NCBI RefSeq assembly: GCF_014649035.1
Contig: NZ_BMSG01000005.1
Span: 1 to 64,000, forward strand
Direction of reading: 5' to 3'
Length of the DNA: 64,000 nucleotides
Origin: Streptomyces sindenensis
GTDB lineage: Bacteria > Actinomycetota > Actinomycetes > Streptomycetales > Streptomycetaceae
Made by a program: the position numbers and the translations under genes. How positions within the stretch are numbered: position 1 is the stretch's first letter; the number at the start of each line of letters is the position of its first letter. Positions 44,335 through 52,468 of this stretch are shown here, piece by piece. Below the pieces are notes generated by a model, which ran no database searches, had not been told where the DNA came from, and worked only from the letters and a program-made list of their open reading frames with translations.

Positions 44335-44982
44335 TCAGTCCCTCCCTCCGGCCGCTGACGCGGACGGCGGCAGCAGCACCTCCAGCACGTCCACATCGGC
44401 AGCCCGCACATACACACCGGCGGTGCCCGGCACCTTCCCGAGGAACGAGCCGTCGGGCCCCATCCGGTACTGGGTCTGGAGATAGAGGTCACCCGGCTGC
44501 GGATAGGCCGAGACTGCCGACCGTGAACCGAGCCAACCACCCACCCACAGACCGCTCTTGAGGCGCACCCGGACGAAGCACGAGCCCCGGTCCCGGAAAA
44601 GGGCGTCCCAGGCGGTCGGCGTCGGTTCGTACCGTGCCCGGGCGCGTCGCCGCCACCACACCGCCTCCGCCCAGGCCAGCGCGGACGGCACGGCGACGAT
44701 CAGCAGCAGCGCGGCGATCCCCGCCTGGCGCGGCTGACGCAGCACCCCGGCGACCGGCCCGCCCCCTTCCCCGGCCAGCAGCCGCACGAGCCACGGCCCC
44801 GCGACCACCGCGTAGACGGTGTCGAGCAGGGCACCCGCGGCGATGGCGCGCACCAGCCGGTTCTGCGGCTCCTGCTCACTGGCGAGGGAGCCGCGCAGCC
44901 GTTCCCGCACCGCCTGGTAGAAGAACCCGGGCAGCACGAGGACCAGCAGAATGGCCAGCTGCCCCACTGTTCCCGGAACCAT
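44335..44982 (-). CDS. DUF6338-like membrane protein
   Basis: 215-aa protein. A first TM helix with the family-like opening PGTVGQLAILLVLVLPGFFYQAVRER (in part LAILLVLVLPGFFYQ, about 8-22), a second near 45-70 (AIAAGALLDTVYAVVAGPWL), a third near 93-115, then a cytoplasmic domain (about 140-215) containing FVRVRLKSGLWVGGWLG and DLYLQTQYRMGPDGSFLGKV, an SH3-like beta fold by appearance. This N-membrane/C-beta layout is what I recall for DUF6338. Function is unknown. It forms a two-gene unit with the small acidic protein and converges on the CHAT gene. Confidence 0.7.
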   Translation of the reverse strand: MVPGTVGQLAILLVLVLPGFFYQAVRERLRGSLASEQEPQNRLVRAIAAGALLDTVYAVVAGPWLVRLLAGEGGGPVAGVLRQPRQAGIAALLLIVAVPSALAWAEAVWWRRRARARYEPTPTAWDALFRDRGSCFVRVRLKSGLWVGGWLGSRSAVSAYPQPGDLYLQTQYRMGPDGSFLGKVPGTAGVYVRAADVDVLEVLLPPSASAAGGRD

Positions 44983-45096
44983 CGTGGTGCCGCACCCCCG
45001 TGCTCGTCGCCGCGGCAGCGTCGCCGCCGCCCCAGGATGGCCCATGGACCCCGGCCGGCCCAAGCCCCCGAGGGCGCCGGGAGGGCCCGCCGGATG

Positions 45097-46074
45097 TCAG
45101 TCCGTCAGGACCACCGTCCGCTGGGCCGAGAAGTCGCCCCACTTTCCGTCCGGAAGCTTGGCCCTGAGCTTCACCGAGTAGCGGGTGCCCGCCGGGTCGG
45201 GGAGGTCGAGCCGGTAGGTGGCACGGCCCTCGGGGGGCGTACCGCCCCAGACGATGGTGGTGGTCAGCTTGCCGTTCATGTACAGCTCGTAGGCGGGGAT
45301 GGTGCCGCCCGTGTCGGGCTGGTCCCAGGACAGGTCCAGGGTGAACAGGCCGCCCTCCTTGCCGACTTCGGTCCGCAGCCCGGTGGGGGCGGTGCTCGCG
45401 GGGGCGCCGGGGGCGGACGCGGTGGTGAGGTCGAGGGTGTTGCTGTCCGCCGAGGACTTGTCGGAGGCGTCCCGGGCGCGGACGGTGAAGGTGTAGACGG
45501 TCCCCGGACGCAGCCCCGTGAGCTCGGCCGTGGTCTCGGAGGCGGGGACGCTGTGGATCCGGGAATCCTCCTGGTAGATGTCGTACGAGGTGACGCCGAC
45601 GTCATCCTTGGCCGCGCTCCAGGTGAGCGTGGCGCCACGGCTGCCGTCGGCGCGGCCGGTCAGCTTCGCCGGGACGGTGGGCGGCTCGTCGTCCTCGGGC
45701 GGGGTGGCCTGGGTGGTGACGGGGACGGCCTTGCTGGGCGCGGAGAGGTTTCCGGCGGTGTCCTTGGCCCGGACGCTGAAGGTGTAGTCCGTCGAGGCCG
45801 TCAGACCGTTGACGTCGATCATGGTCTTCGTCGCCGGGACGCTCTTGACCTTGCTCTTTCCCCGGTAGACCTCGTAGCCGGAGACCTTCTCGCCGTCGGG
45901 GGCGGCCTTCCACATGACGTGCACGGAGGTGGAGCTGCTGGCCTGGGCGGTGACGTTCTCCGGGGTGCCGGGCGGCTGGGTGTCGGCTTCGGCGGAACCA
46001 CCGCAGGCGGAGAGGAGGGGGGCGAGAAGCAGAGCGGAGCAGGCCAACGCGGCAGATATGTGGGGGCGTTGCAC
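45097..46074 (-). CDS. Secreted lipoprotein with three fibronectin type III domains
   Basis: 325-aa cell-surface protein. Lipoprotein signal: ACSALLLAPLLSACGG with the acylated Cys near residue 24 (lipobox LLSAC). Three Fn3 repeats follow at about 35-125, 130-220 and 232-323, with tell-tale YEVYRGK, LTASTDYTFSVRAKDTAGN, YDIYQED, LRPGTVYTFTVRARDASD and YELYMNG. Fn3 modules in Streptomyces exoenzymes help hold polymers; no enzyme domain is attached here. GTG 46074 is chosen because GGAAGG lies seven bases upstream; the ATG 15 bases earlier has none. Confidence 0.9.
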   Translation of the reverse strand: MQRPHISAALACSALLLAPLLSACGGSAEADTQPPGTPENVTAQASSSTSVHVMWKAAPDGEKVSGYEVYRGKSKVKSVPATKTMIDVNGLTASTDYTFSVRAKDTAGNLSAPSKAVPVTTQATPPEDDEPPTVPAKLTGRADGSRGATLTWSAAKDDVGVTSYDIYQEDSRIHSVPASETTAELTGLRPGTVYTFTVRARDASDKSSADSNTLDLTTASAPGAPASTAPTGLRTEVGKEGGLFTLDLSWDQPDTGGTIPAYELYMNGKLTTTIVWGGTPPEGRATYRLDLPDPAGTRYSVKLRAKLPDGKWGDFSAQRTVVLTD

Positions 46075-46316
46075 GGTGGTGCCTTCCATCCGGACAGCAA
46101 TGGTCCAGACCTGTATGACATGGCGGGGGGCCCGGCGACAAGAGTCCGGCCGGGAACCTTCCGCTATATGCCGGGTTGCGCCGCCCGCCCCCGGGTCCGG
46201 GCCGTCCGCCCGACCGGGCCCGGGCCGTCGGCCCCACCGGCCCTGGCCGCCCGCCCCACCGGTCCGGGGCCGTCCGTCGACCGATGAGTTTCCGGCGCTG
46301 GAGGGGTCATCCCTGT

Positions 46317-46955
46317 ATGGATACGCATGAGACCTCCGCGTCGGCTGCGCACAGGACCGCTGTGCCGGCCGCCGAACTGCCCGACCTGGAGCCGGCCGCC
46401 CGGCGGATCGCCGAACTGCTCGCCCCGGTCGACGACGGCGCACTGGACGGCCCCACCCCCTGCCCCGACTACACCGTCCGGGAGCTGCTCGGCCATCTCA
46501 TCGGGCTGGCCACCGCCTTCCGCGACGCGGCCCGCAAGGACCTCGGGCCGAGCACGGCCACCTCTCCCGACGCGGCCCTCCCCGTCCTCGACGACGACTG
46601 GCGGGAGGTGCTGCCCCGGCGGCTGGAAGAGGTGGCGGCGGCCTGGCGCTCGCCCGACGCCTGGACGGGCATGACCCGGGCGGGCGGGATCGAACTGCCC
46701 GGCGAGGTCGCCGGGGCCGTCGCGCTGGACGAACTCGTGATCCACGGCTGGGACCTGGCCCGCTCGACCGGGCAGCCGTACGCGGCGGGCGAGGCCGAGC
46801 TGCGGTCCTGCGAGGCGCTGCTCGCTCCCGACGAGGACGACCCGGACCGCGGCGGCATCTTCGGGCCGCCCGTGCCGGTGCCGGCCGACGCCCCGCTGCT
46901 GGACCGCGTGATCGCTCTCAGCGGCCGACGCCCCAACTGGCGGCCGGGCGGCTGA
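46317..46955 (+). CDS. TIGR03086-type metal-binding protein (maleylpyruvate isomerase/DinB-like fold)
   Basis: 212-aa four-helix-bundle protein of the mycothiol-dependent maleylpyruvate isomerase N-terminal family. Conserved metal-site pieces: CPDYTVRELLGHLIGLA (about 49-65) with the first His, and ALDELVIHGWDLARSTGQPY (about 140-159) with the second. Members use mycothiol or a metal for unknown thiol-transfer reactions in actinomycetes. ATG 46317 follows GGAGGGG. The 242-base divergent gap to the Fn3 lipoprotein gene has Gly/Pro-codon-like GC repeats (46190-46283) and no obvious operator. Confidence 0.82.
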   Translation: MDTHETSASAAHRTAVPAAELPDLEPAARRIAELLAPVDDGALDGPTPCPDYTVRELLGHLIGLATAFRDAARKDLGPSTATSPDAALPVLDDDWREVLPRRLEEVAAAWRSPDAWTGMTRAGGIELPGEVAGAVALDELVIHGWDLARSTGQPYAAGEAELRSCEALLAPDEDDPDRGGIFGPPVPVPADAPLLDRVIALSGRRPNWRPGG

Positions 46956-46992
46956 GAGCGCCGCCACGACGCGGGCCGGGCGCGGGAGTCCT

Positions 46993-47676
46993 TCAGCTGG
47001 TGAAGAACTCCGTGATGTGCCCGGCCACCTGGTCCGCCCGGGTCTCGTGCATGCGGTGGCCGCCCGGGACCGTGATCAGGCGGCAGTCCGGGACGAGGGC
47101 GGCCACGTCCGCCTGGCGGTGCTGTTCCATCCCGCTCTCCGGGCCCCCGGTGATGACCAGGGTCGGGGAGACGATGTCGCCGAGGTGGTCGGCCGCGTCC
47201 GGGCCGGGGTCGGCGAGCTGGTCCCGTACGGCGGGGACCGCGTTCTCGTCGTAGTCCACCGGGCCCTCGGCGCGGCCGGCCGGGCCCGGGTCGCCGGGGA
47301 ACGGCGCCGGGGTCTCCACCAGCACCAGCCGCTCCACCCGGTCGGAGTGCTCCTGGGCCACCAGCCGGGCGACGACGCCGCCCATGCCGTGGCCGACGAG
47401 GCCGACCCGGTCCAGCTCCAGTTCGTCGAGGAAGCCCACGACGTCCTCGGCCATCAGCTCCAGGTCGTAGTCGTCGGGCCAGTCGCTCTCGCCGTGGCCG
47501 CGCAGGTCGAGGGCGTAGACCCGCCACTCCTGGCCCAGCAAGGTGCCGGCCGCCTCCCAGTTGGCGGCCGAACCGCCGAGGCCGTGCAGCAGCACGACGG
47601 GCGAGCCGAACGCGTCGCCCCAGGCGCGGTACGCGAGGCGCACATCGCCGACATCCACAACAGACTGATCTTCCAT
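46993..47676 (-). CDS. Alpha/beta-hydrolase-fold protein lacking the nucleophile serine
   Basis: 227-aa protein with a clear hydrolase-fold core: oxyanion-hole VVLLHGLGGSAANW (27-40), ALDLRGHGESDWP (55-67) and late His in VPGGHRMHE (about 205-213). The nucleophile elbow, normally GHSMGG, reads GHGMGG at 95-100, so Gly97 replaces the catalytic Ser. The usual acid position after strand 7 (TGGPES) also lacks Asp. The cap region is short. It may be a non-catalytic relative or use another mechanism. ATG 47676. Convergent with the TIGR03086 gene; downstream of the purine permease transcript. Confidence 0.85.
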   Translation of the reverse strand: MEDQSVVDVGDVRLAYRAWGDAFGSPVVLLHGLGGSAANWEAAGTLLGQEWRVYALDLRGHGESDWPDDYDLELMAEDVVGFLDELELDRVGLVGHGMGGVVARLVAQEHSDRVERLVLVETPAPFPGDPGPAGRAEGPVDYDENAVPAVRDQLADPGPDAADHLGDIVSPTLVITGGPESGMEQHRQADVAALVPDCRLITVPGGHRMHETRADQVAGHITEFFTS

Positions 47677-47742
47677 GCCTCTGACGCTACAGCCGACGGG
47701 CGGGCGCCCGCGTCACTGGCCCCGCCCACCCCGGACGTGCGC

Positions 47743-47778
47743 CGGCCCGGCGGGACCGTGCGGGGTCCCACCGGGCCG
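47743..47778 (-). terminator. Hairpin terminator after purine permease 1
   Basis: CGGCCCGGCGGGACC (47743-47757) pairs with GGTCCCACCGGGCCG (47764-47778) with one mismatch. It is 20 bases past the permease stop on the minus strand. Confidence 0.75.
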
Positions 47779-47798
47779 CTGTCAGGGCGGGGCGGAGA

Positions 47799-49259
47799 TC
47801 AGTGGACGCCCACCCCGGCGGCCGCCGGCACCACGTGTTCGCCGGGCTGCTGCTCCTCGTCCGCCGCGTCCGGCTTGCGGCCGACGTGGTTGAAGGCGAG
47901 GTTCAGCACGATCGCCACCACACAGCCGGTGGAGATGCCCGAGTCGAGGACGACCAGCAGGTCCTCGGGGAAGGCGTGGTAGAACTGCGGCGCGGCGATC
48001 GGGATCAGCCCGATGCCGAGGGCCGCCGCCACGATCAGCGCGTTCTCGCCCTTCTCCATGGCGGCGGTCGCCAGGGTCTGGATGCCGCTGGCCGCGACCG
48101 TGCCGAAGAGGACGATGCCCGCGCCGCCGAGCACCGGCAGGGGTACGAGGGCGATGACCGAGGCCGCGACCGGGACCAGGCCGAGCACGATCAGGATCCC
48201 GCCGCCCGCCGCGACGACGAAGCGGCTGCGGATCTTCGTCATGGCGACGAGGCCGACGTTCTGCGCGAAGGCGCTGCACATGAAGCCGTTGAAGAGCGGG
48301 CTGATGGCGCTGCCGAGCGTGTCGGCGCGCAGACCGCCCTCGATGATCTTCTCGTCCGCCGGGCGGCCGACGATCTTGCCGAGGGCCAGCATGTCCGCGG
48401 TGGACTCGGTCATGCAGACGAGCATCACGATGCACATGGAGATGATGGCGGCGATCTCGAACTGCGGGGCGCCGAAGGCGAAGGGGGTCGGGAAGCCGAC
48501 CACGTCGGCTTCCTTGATGGCGCCGAAGTCGGTGATGCCGGCCGGGATGGCGATGAGCGTGCCGATGACCAGGCCGAGCAGGATCGCGATCTGCTGGAGG
48601 AAGCCGCGCAGCAGCTTGCGCAGGGCCAGCACGACGACCAGGGTCACGGCGGCCATGGTGATGTTGGTCATCGAACCGTAGTCGTCGGCCGCGGCGTTGC
48701 CGCCCTGGGACCAGTTGAAGGCGACCGGGAGGAGCGAGACGCCGATCAGGGTGATCACGGTGCCCGTGACGACCGGCGGGAAGAAGCGGACCAGTTTGCA
48801 GAAGTACGGGGCGAGGACGAAGCCCAGAAGACTCGCCACGATGATCGCGCCGAAGATGACGGCTATCCCGTCGTGGCCCCGGTTCTTGCCTATCGCGATC
48901 ATCGGGGCGACCCCGGCGAACGAGACGCCGTTGACGAAGGGCAGCCGGGCGCCGACCTTCCAGAATCCGATGGTCTGGAGCAGGGTGGCGATCCCCGCGG
49001 TGAAGAGGCTCGCCCCCATCAGGAAGGCGGTCTCCTTGGCGGTGAGGCCGACGGCCGGCCCCACGATGAGCGGCGGGGCCACCACACCCGCGTACATGGC
49101 GGCCACGTGCTGGAGACCGCTGGTGAACATCTTCAGTGGGGGAAGGGTCTCGTCGACCGGATGTTTCCGGCCGTCGACCGATCCTTCCGCGACGGCGTCG
49201 TCCGTCACGTCGGGGGCGGCTGCGTCTGCGTCTTTGCGAAACCTGGGCTTAGCGGCCAC
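47799..49259 (-). CDS. NCS2-family purine (uric acid/xanthine) permease 1
   Basis: 486-aa proton-coupled nucleobase importer with about 12-14 TM helices. Family pieces: LQHVAAMYAGVVAPPLIVG (about 49-67), LPFVNGVSFAGVAPMIAI (about 105-122), the NCS2 substrate motif FCKLVRFFPPVVTGTVITLIG, FTESTADMLALGKIVGR-like TESTADMLALG (about 283-293) and FNGFMCSAFAQNVGLVAMTK (about 320-339) with the QN(V)G signature of urate/xanthine carriers. GTG 49259 follows GGAGGAA. It is downstream of the 8-oxoguanine-type deaminase, separated by a 303-base gap with three hairpins, so it likely has its own promoter. Paralogue of the protein at 50997. Confidence 0.93.
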   Translation of the reverse strand: MAAKPRFRKDADAAAPDVTDDAVAEGSVDGRKHPVDETLPPLKMFTSGLQHVAAMYAGVVAPPLIVGPAVGLTAKETAFLMGASLFTAGIATLLQTIGFWKVGARLPFVNGVSFAGVAPMIAIGKNRGHDGIAVIFGAIIVASLLGFVLAPYFCKLVRFFPPVVTGTVITLIGVSLLPVAFNWSQGGNAAADDYGSMTNITMAAVTLVVVLALRKLLRGFLQQIAILLGLVIGTLIAIPAGITDFGAIKEADVVGFPTPFAFGAPQFEIAAIISMCIVMLVCMTESTADMLALGKIVGRPADEKIIEGGLRADTLGSAISPLFNGFMCSAFAQNVGLVAMTKIRSRFVVAAGGGILIVLGLVPVAASVIALVPLPVLGGAGIVLFGTVAASGIQTLATAAMEKGENALIVAAALGIGLIPIAAPQFYHAFPEDLLVVLDSGISTGCVVAIVLNLAFNHVGRKPDAADEEQQPGEHVVPAAAGVGVH

Positions 49260-49346
49260 GGCGGTTCCTCCGGTCGGTTACGCGTCGTCGGCGACGCGGG
49301 TGTCAGGGAGGTGGTGCGTAAGTGGTGCGGCGGAGCTTGGCTCTCT

Positions 49347-49385
49347 CAGGTCGTGCAGGTCGTGCAGGTCGTGCAGGTCGTGCAG
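49347..49385. repeat. 9-bp tandem repeat, four copies
   Basis: CAGGTCGTG is repeated exactly four times (49347-49382), then CAG. It lies upstream of purine permease 1, in the same gap as the hairpins at 49435-49541. In that permease's 5' leader it would be transcribed as a CACGACCTG repeat. Confidence 0.9.
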
Positions 49386-49434
49386 AGGGGGGTACGGGGC
49401 GCGCACCGGGGGTGTGTGCGGGCAGCGTTCATCA

Positions 49435-49541
49435 CCGGTCCGGCGGGCGCGCACCATGGGGCGCGCGTCCGCCGGACCGGCTGCCGTGGACCCCGCTCGG
49501 GTCCACGGCGGCCGGTCTCGGGCCGTCCCCCCAGACCGGCC
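49435..49541 (-). terminator. Three consecutive hairpins
   Basis: Stem 1: CCGGTCCGGCGG (49435-49446) with CCGCCGGACCGG (49469-49480), extended by GCGCGC pairing. Stem 2: CCGTGGACCC (49484-49493) with GGGTCCACGG (49499-49508), perfect. Stem 3: GGCCGGTCT (49510-49518) with AGACCGGCC (49533-49541), perfect. They begin 22 bases after the deaminase stop (49563) and should end its transcript strongly. Confidence 0.75.
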
Positions 49542-49562
49542 GGTCGGGGATACCGCCGGGGG

Positions 49563-50951
49563 TCAGGCCCCGGCGGCGATCTGCGCGAGGCGGCGGGCCT
49601 CGTCGCGGGTGACGCGGGCGATGGCGTCCTCGTCCACCGTGGTGAGGTGGTTGCCCTCGACGACCGGCTTGCCGTCGACGAGGGAGAGGGTCACCGGGGC
49701 GGCCGCGCCGAAGATGAGCGCGGTCACCGGGTCGGCGATCGAGGAGTGGGCCAGGGTGTCCAGCTTCCAGAGGACGAGGTCGGCGAGCTTGCCGGCCTCC
49801 AGGGAGCCGATCTGGTCGGCGCGGCCCAGGACCTGGGCCCCGCCGTAGGTCCCGAGGCGCAGGGCCTGACGGGCGTTCAGGGCGGCCTCGCGGTGAGCAC
49901 CGAGACGGTTGATGAGCAGCGCGTTGCGCAGCTCGGTGTGGAGCTCGCCGGACTCGTTCGAGGCGGTGCCGTCCACGCCGAGGCCGACCGGTACGCCGGC
50001 CGCGAGCATGTCGGGGACCCGGGCGATACCGGCGGCGAGGCGGGCGTTGGAGGACGGGCAGTGGGCGACGCCGGTTCCCGTACGGGCGAAGGCGGCGATG
50101 TCCGAGTCGTTCATGTGGACGCAGTGGGCCATCCACACGTCGTTGCCGAGCCAGCCGGTCGACTCGAAGTACTCGGTCGGGCCCATCCCGAACAGTTCCT
50201 TGCAGAACTGCTCCTCCTCGACGGTCTCCGAGCCGTGGGTGTGCAGCCGCACGCCCTTGCGGCGGGCCAGCTCGGCGCCCTGGCGCATCAGTTCGGTGGA
50301 GACCGAGAACGGCGAGCAGGGCGCGACGGCGACCTGGGTCATGGCGTCGAAGGAGGCGTCGTGGTGGGCGTCGATGGTCGCCTCGGTGGCGGCGAGCGCG
50401 CCTTCCAGGGTCTCGACGGCGAAGTCCGGGGGCAGGCCGCCGTCCTTCTCGCTGCGGTCCATGGAGCCCCGGGCGAGGGTGAACCGTACGCCCGTCTCAC
50501 GGGCGGCCCCGATGATGGCGCCCGACAGGTCGCCGGAGCCCTTCGGGAAGACGTAGTGGTGGTCCATGGCGGTGGTGACACCGCCGCGGGCCATCATGGC
50601 GAGCGAGCCCTGCGCGGCGGCCCGGGCCATCGGCTCGTCGATGCGCGCCCAGGTCGGGTAGAGGGCGACCAGCCAGTTGAAGAGGTTGTGGTCGGTGGCC
50701 AGGCCCCGGGTGATCCACTGGTAGAAGTGGTGGTGGGTGTTGACCAGGCCGGGGGTGGCGAGGTGCCCGGTGCCGTCGATGCGCCGCACGACACCGGTGA
50801 GGCCCTCCGGGGCCTTGCCCGCGCCGACGGACTCGATGCGGTTGTCCGCCACGACGATGTACCCGGAGGCGTACTCCGTGTCGTGGGCGTCGACGGTGGC
50901 GATCGAACAGTTCTCGATGACGATGCGCTGAGGGTCTGCCGAAGCTGCCAT
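49563..50951 (-). CDS. 8-Oxoguanine/guanine-type deaminase (amidohydrolase superfamily)
   Basis: 462-aa zinc hydrolase of the AtzC/8-oxoguanine-deaminase subgroup, which removes the amino group of 8-oxoguanine (giving urate) or a related purine. Metal site: VNTHHHFYQWITRG (about 66-79), LHTHGSET (about 224-231), MAHCVHM (about 262-268) and GLGVDGTASNESGEL (about 315-329) with the catalytic Asp. The N-terminal composite domain (IVIENCSIATVDAHD) matches the family. Guanine and cytosine deaminase of other classes lack the HHHFYQ pattern. GAAGGAAG precedes ATG 50951. It lies between two purine permeases, 45 bases after permease 2, hence a uptake-and-deamination unit feeding uricase. Confidence 0.9.
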   Translation of the reverse strand: MAASADPQRIVIENCSIATVDAHDTEYASGYIVVADNRIESVGAGKAPEGLTGVVRRIDGTGHLATPGLVNTHHHFYQWITRGLATDHNLFNWLVALYPTWARIDEPMARAAAQGSLAMMARGGVTTAMDHHYVFPKGSGDLSGAIIGAARETGVRFTLARGSMDRSEKDGGLPPDFAVETLEGALAATEATIDAHHDASFDAMTQVAVAPCSPFSVSTELMRQGAELARRKGVRLHTHGSETVEEEQFCKELFGMGPTEYFESTGWLGNDVWMAHCVHMNDSDIAAFARTGTGVAHCPSSNARLAAGIARVPDMLAAGVPVGLGVDGTASNESGELHTELRNALLINRLGAHREAALNARQALRLGTYGGAQVLGRADQIGSLEAGKLADLVLWKLDTLAHSSIADPVTALIFGAAAPVTLSLVDGKPVVEGNHLTTVDEDAIARVTRDEARRLAQIAAGA

Positions 50952-50996
50952 GGCGCTTCCTTCTTCTCTCTGTGGCGATGTGGGCACGGCAGGACC

Positions 50997-52400
50997 CTAG
51001 GAGGATTTGAGTGCCACAGCGTTGCGGCTGTGGGTGCCGAGATGGTGGAAGAACAGGTTGAGCACGACCGCGACCAGGGCTCCCGCGCTGATCCCGGAGC
51101 CGAGGACGGTCTGCGCCCAGGCCGGGAAACCGGCGTAGAAGGCGGGCGCGGCGAGCGGGATGATGCCCGCGCCGAGCGCGACGGCCACCAGGATGATGTT
51201 GGAGCTGTCGTCCAGGCCGGCCTCGGAGAGCGTACGGATGCCGCTCACGGCGATGGAGCCGAAGAGGACGATGCCGGCACCGCCGAGGACGGGCATCGGC
51301 ACGAGGGAGACGACCGCGCCGAGCACCGGGAAGGCGCCGAGGATCAGCAGGGCCCCGCCGGCCGCCGCGACGACGTACCGGCTGCGGACGCGGGTCAGCG
51401 AGACGACGCCGACGTTCTGCGCGAAGGCGCTGGTCGGGAACCCGCCGAAGACCGGGCCGAGGAGGGTGGCGATGCCGTCGGTGCGCAGGCCGCGGGTGAT
51501 CGTACGCCCGTCGGTGCGGCGCTCGCAGATCTCGCCGAGCGCGAGCATCCCGGCGGAGGACTCCGTCATCAGGACGAGCATGACGATGCAGAGCGAGAGG
51601 ATCGCGGCGGGCTGGAACTCCGGGGTGCCGAAGGCGAAGGGGGTCGGCAGGGCGGCGAGCGGTGCGGACTTCAGCGCGGAGAAGTCGGCGAGTCCGAACG
51701 GGATCGCGGCCAGTGTGCCGACGAACATGCCCACCAGCAGAGCGACTTGCTTGAGGAAGCCGCGCCCGAAGCGCTGGACGAGCAGGATGACGACGAGGGT
51801 GAAGGCGGCCAGCGCCAGGTACTTCATGGCGCCGAAGTCGTCGGCGGTGGCATCGCCGCCCTGGGCCCAGGCGACGGGCACGGGCATGAGGGTGACGCCG
51901 ATGAGGGTGATGACCACGCCGGTGACGAGCGGCGGGAAGAAGCGCAGCAGCCGGCCGAAGAAGGGGCCGACGGCCAGGCAGAAGACCCCGGCGACGAGCA
52001 CCGCCCCGTAGATCGCGGGGAGTTGGTGGCCCGGTGCGCTGGTCTCGGCGATGGCGAGCATCGGCGCGATCCCGGCGGAGGAGGCGGCGTTGACGAAGGG
52101 GAGCCGGTTTCCGGCGAAGGGGCCTAGACCGATCGTCTGGACGATGGTGGCGAGTCCGGCGATCAGGAGACTGGCCGCGATGAGCCGGGTCATGCCGGCG
52201 GTGTCCAGGCCGACGGCCTGGCCGATGATGAGCGGAGGGGTGACGACGCCCGCGTACATGGCGGCGATGTGCTGGAGCGCGGCGGGGACGAGCCGCGCGG
52301 GGGGAAGCTTCTCGTCGACCGGGTGAACCGCCGGGTCTGCGAGGGTTTTCGAGGGGTCTTTGCCTGGGCTTTCGGCCGGCCCCGTTGCAGGCTGTGCCAT
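50997..52400 (-). CDS. NCS2-family purine permease 2
   Basis: 467-aa paralogue of the carrier at 47799. Same motifs: LQHIAAMYAGVVTPPLIIG, LPFVNAASSAGIAPMLAI, FFGRLLRFFPPLVTGVVITL, TESSAGMLALGEIC (about 265-278) and FGGFPTSAFAQNVGVVSLTR (about 303-322). Differences near the substrate loop (GGFPTSAFAQNVG against NGFMCSAFAQNVG) may give a different base preference. ATG 52400. It lies between uricase (68-base gap with a hairpin) and the deaminase gene, both on the same strand, and is likely co-transcribed with the deaminase. Confidence 0.93.
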   Translation of the reverse strand: MAQPATGPAESPGKDPSKTLADPAVHPVDEKLPPARLVPAALQHIAAMYAGVVTPPLIIGQAVGLDTAGMTRLIAASLLIAGLATIVQTIGLGPFAGNRLPFVNAASSAGIAPMLAIAETSAPGHQLPAIYGAVLVAGVFCLAVGPFFGRLLRFFPPLVTGVVITLIGVTLMPVPVAWAQGGDATADDFGAMKYLALAAFTLVVILLVQRFGRGFLKQVALLVGMFVGTLAAIPFGLADFSALKSAPLAALPTPFAFGTPEFQPAAILSLCIVMLVLMTESSAGMLALGEICERRTDGRTITRGLRTDGIATLLGPVFGGFPTSAFAQNVGVVSLTRVRSRYVVAAAGGALLILGAFPVLGAVVSLVPMPVLGGAGIVLFGSIAVSGIRTLSEAGLDDSSNIILVAVALGAGIIPLAAPAFYAGFPAWAQTVLGSGISAGALVAVVLNLFFHHLGTHSRNAVALKSS

Positions 52401-52419
52401 GGGTGTTCCCTCCGGGATG

Positions 52420-52457
52420 ACCGGCCGCCGCCCGTCTGCGGGCGGACGGCGGCCGGT
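52420..52457 (-). terminator. Hairpin terminator after uricase
   Basis: ACCGGCCGCCG (52420-52430) pairs perfectly with CGGCGGCCGGT (52447-52457); the inner bases can pair further. It lies 11 bases after the uricase stop and before the permease start, so read-through into the permease would be reduced. Confidence 0.7.
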
Positions 52458-52468
52458 TCAGTGCCGCG

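Noticed and set aside
47802..52127. Open frame of 1441 codons on the plus strand
   Set aside because: It is exactly antisense to two permeases and the deaminase; composition is Asp/Gly/Arg/Glu-rich shadow without motifs.
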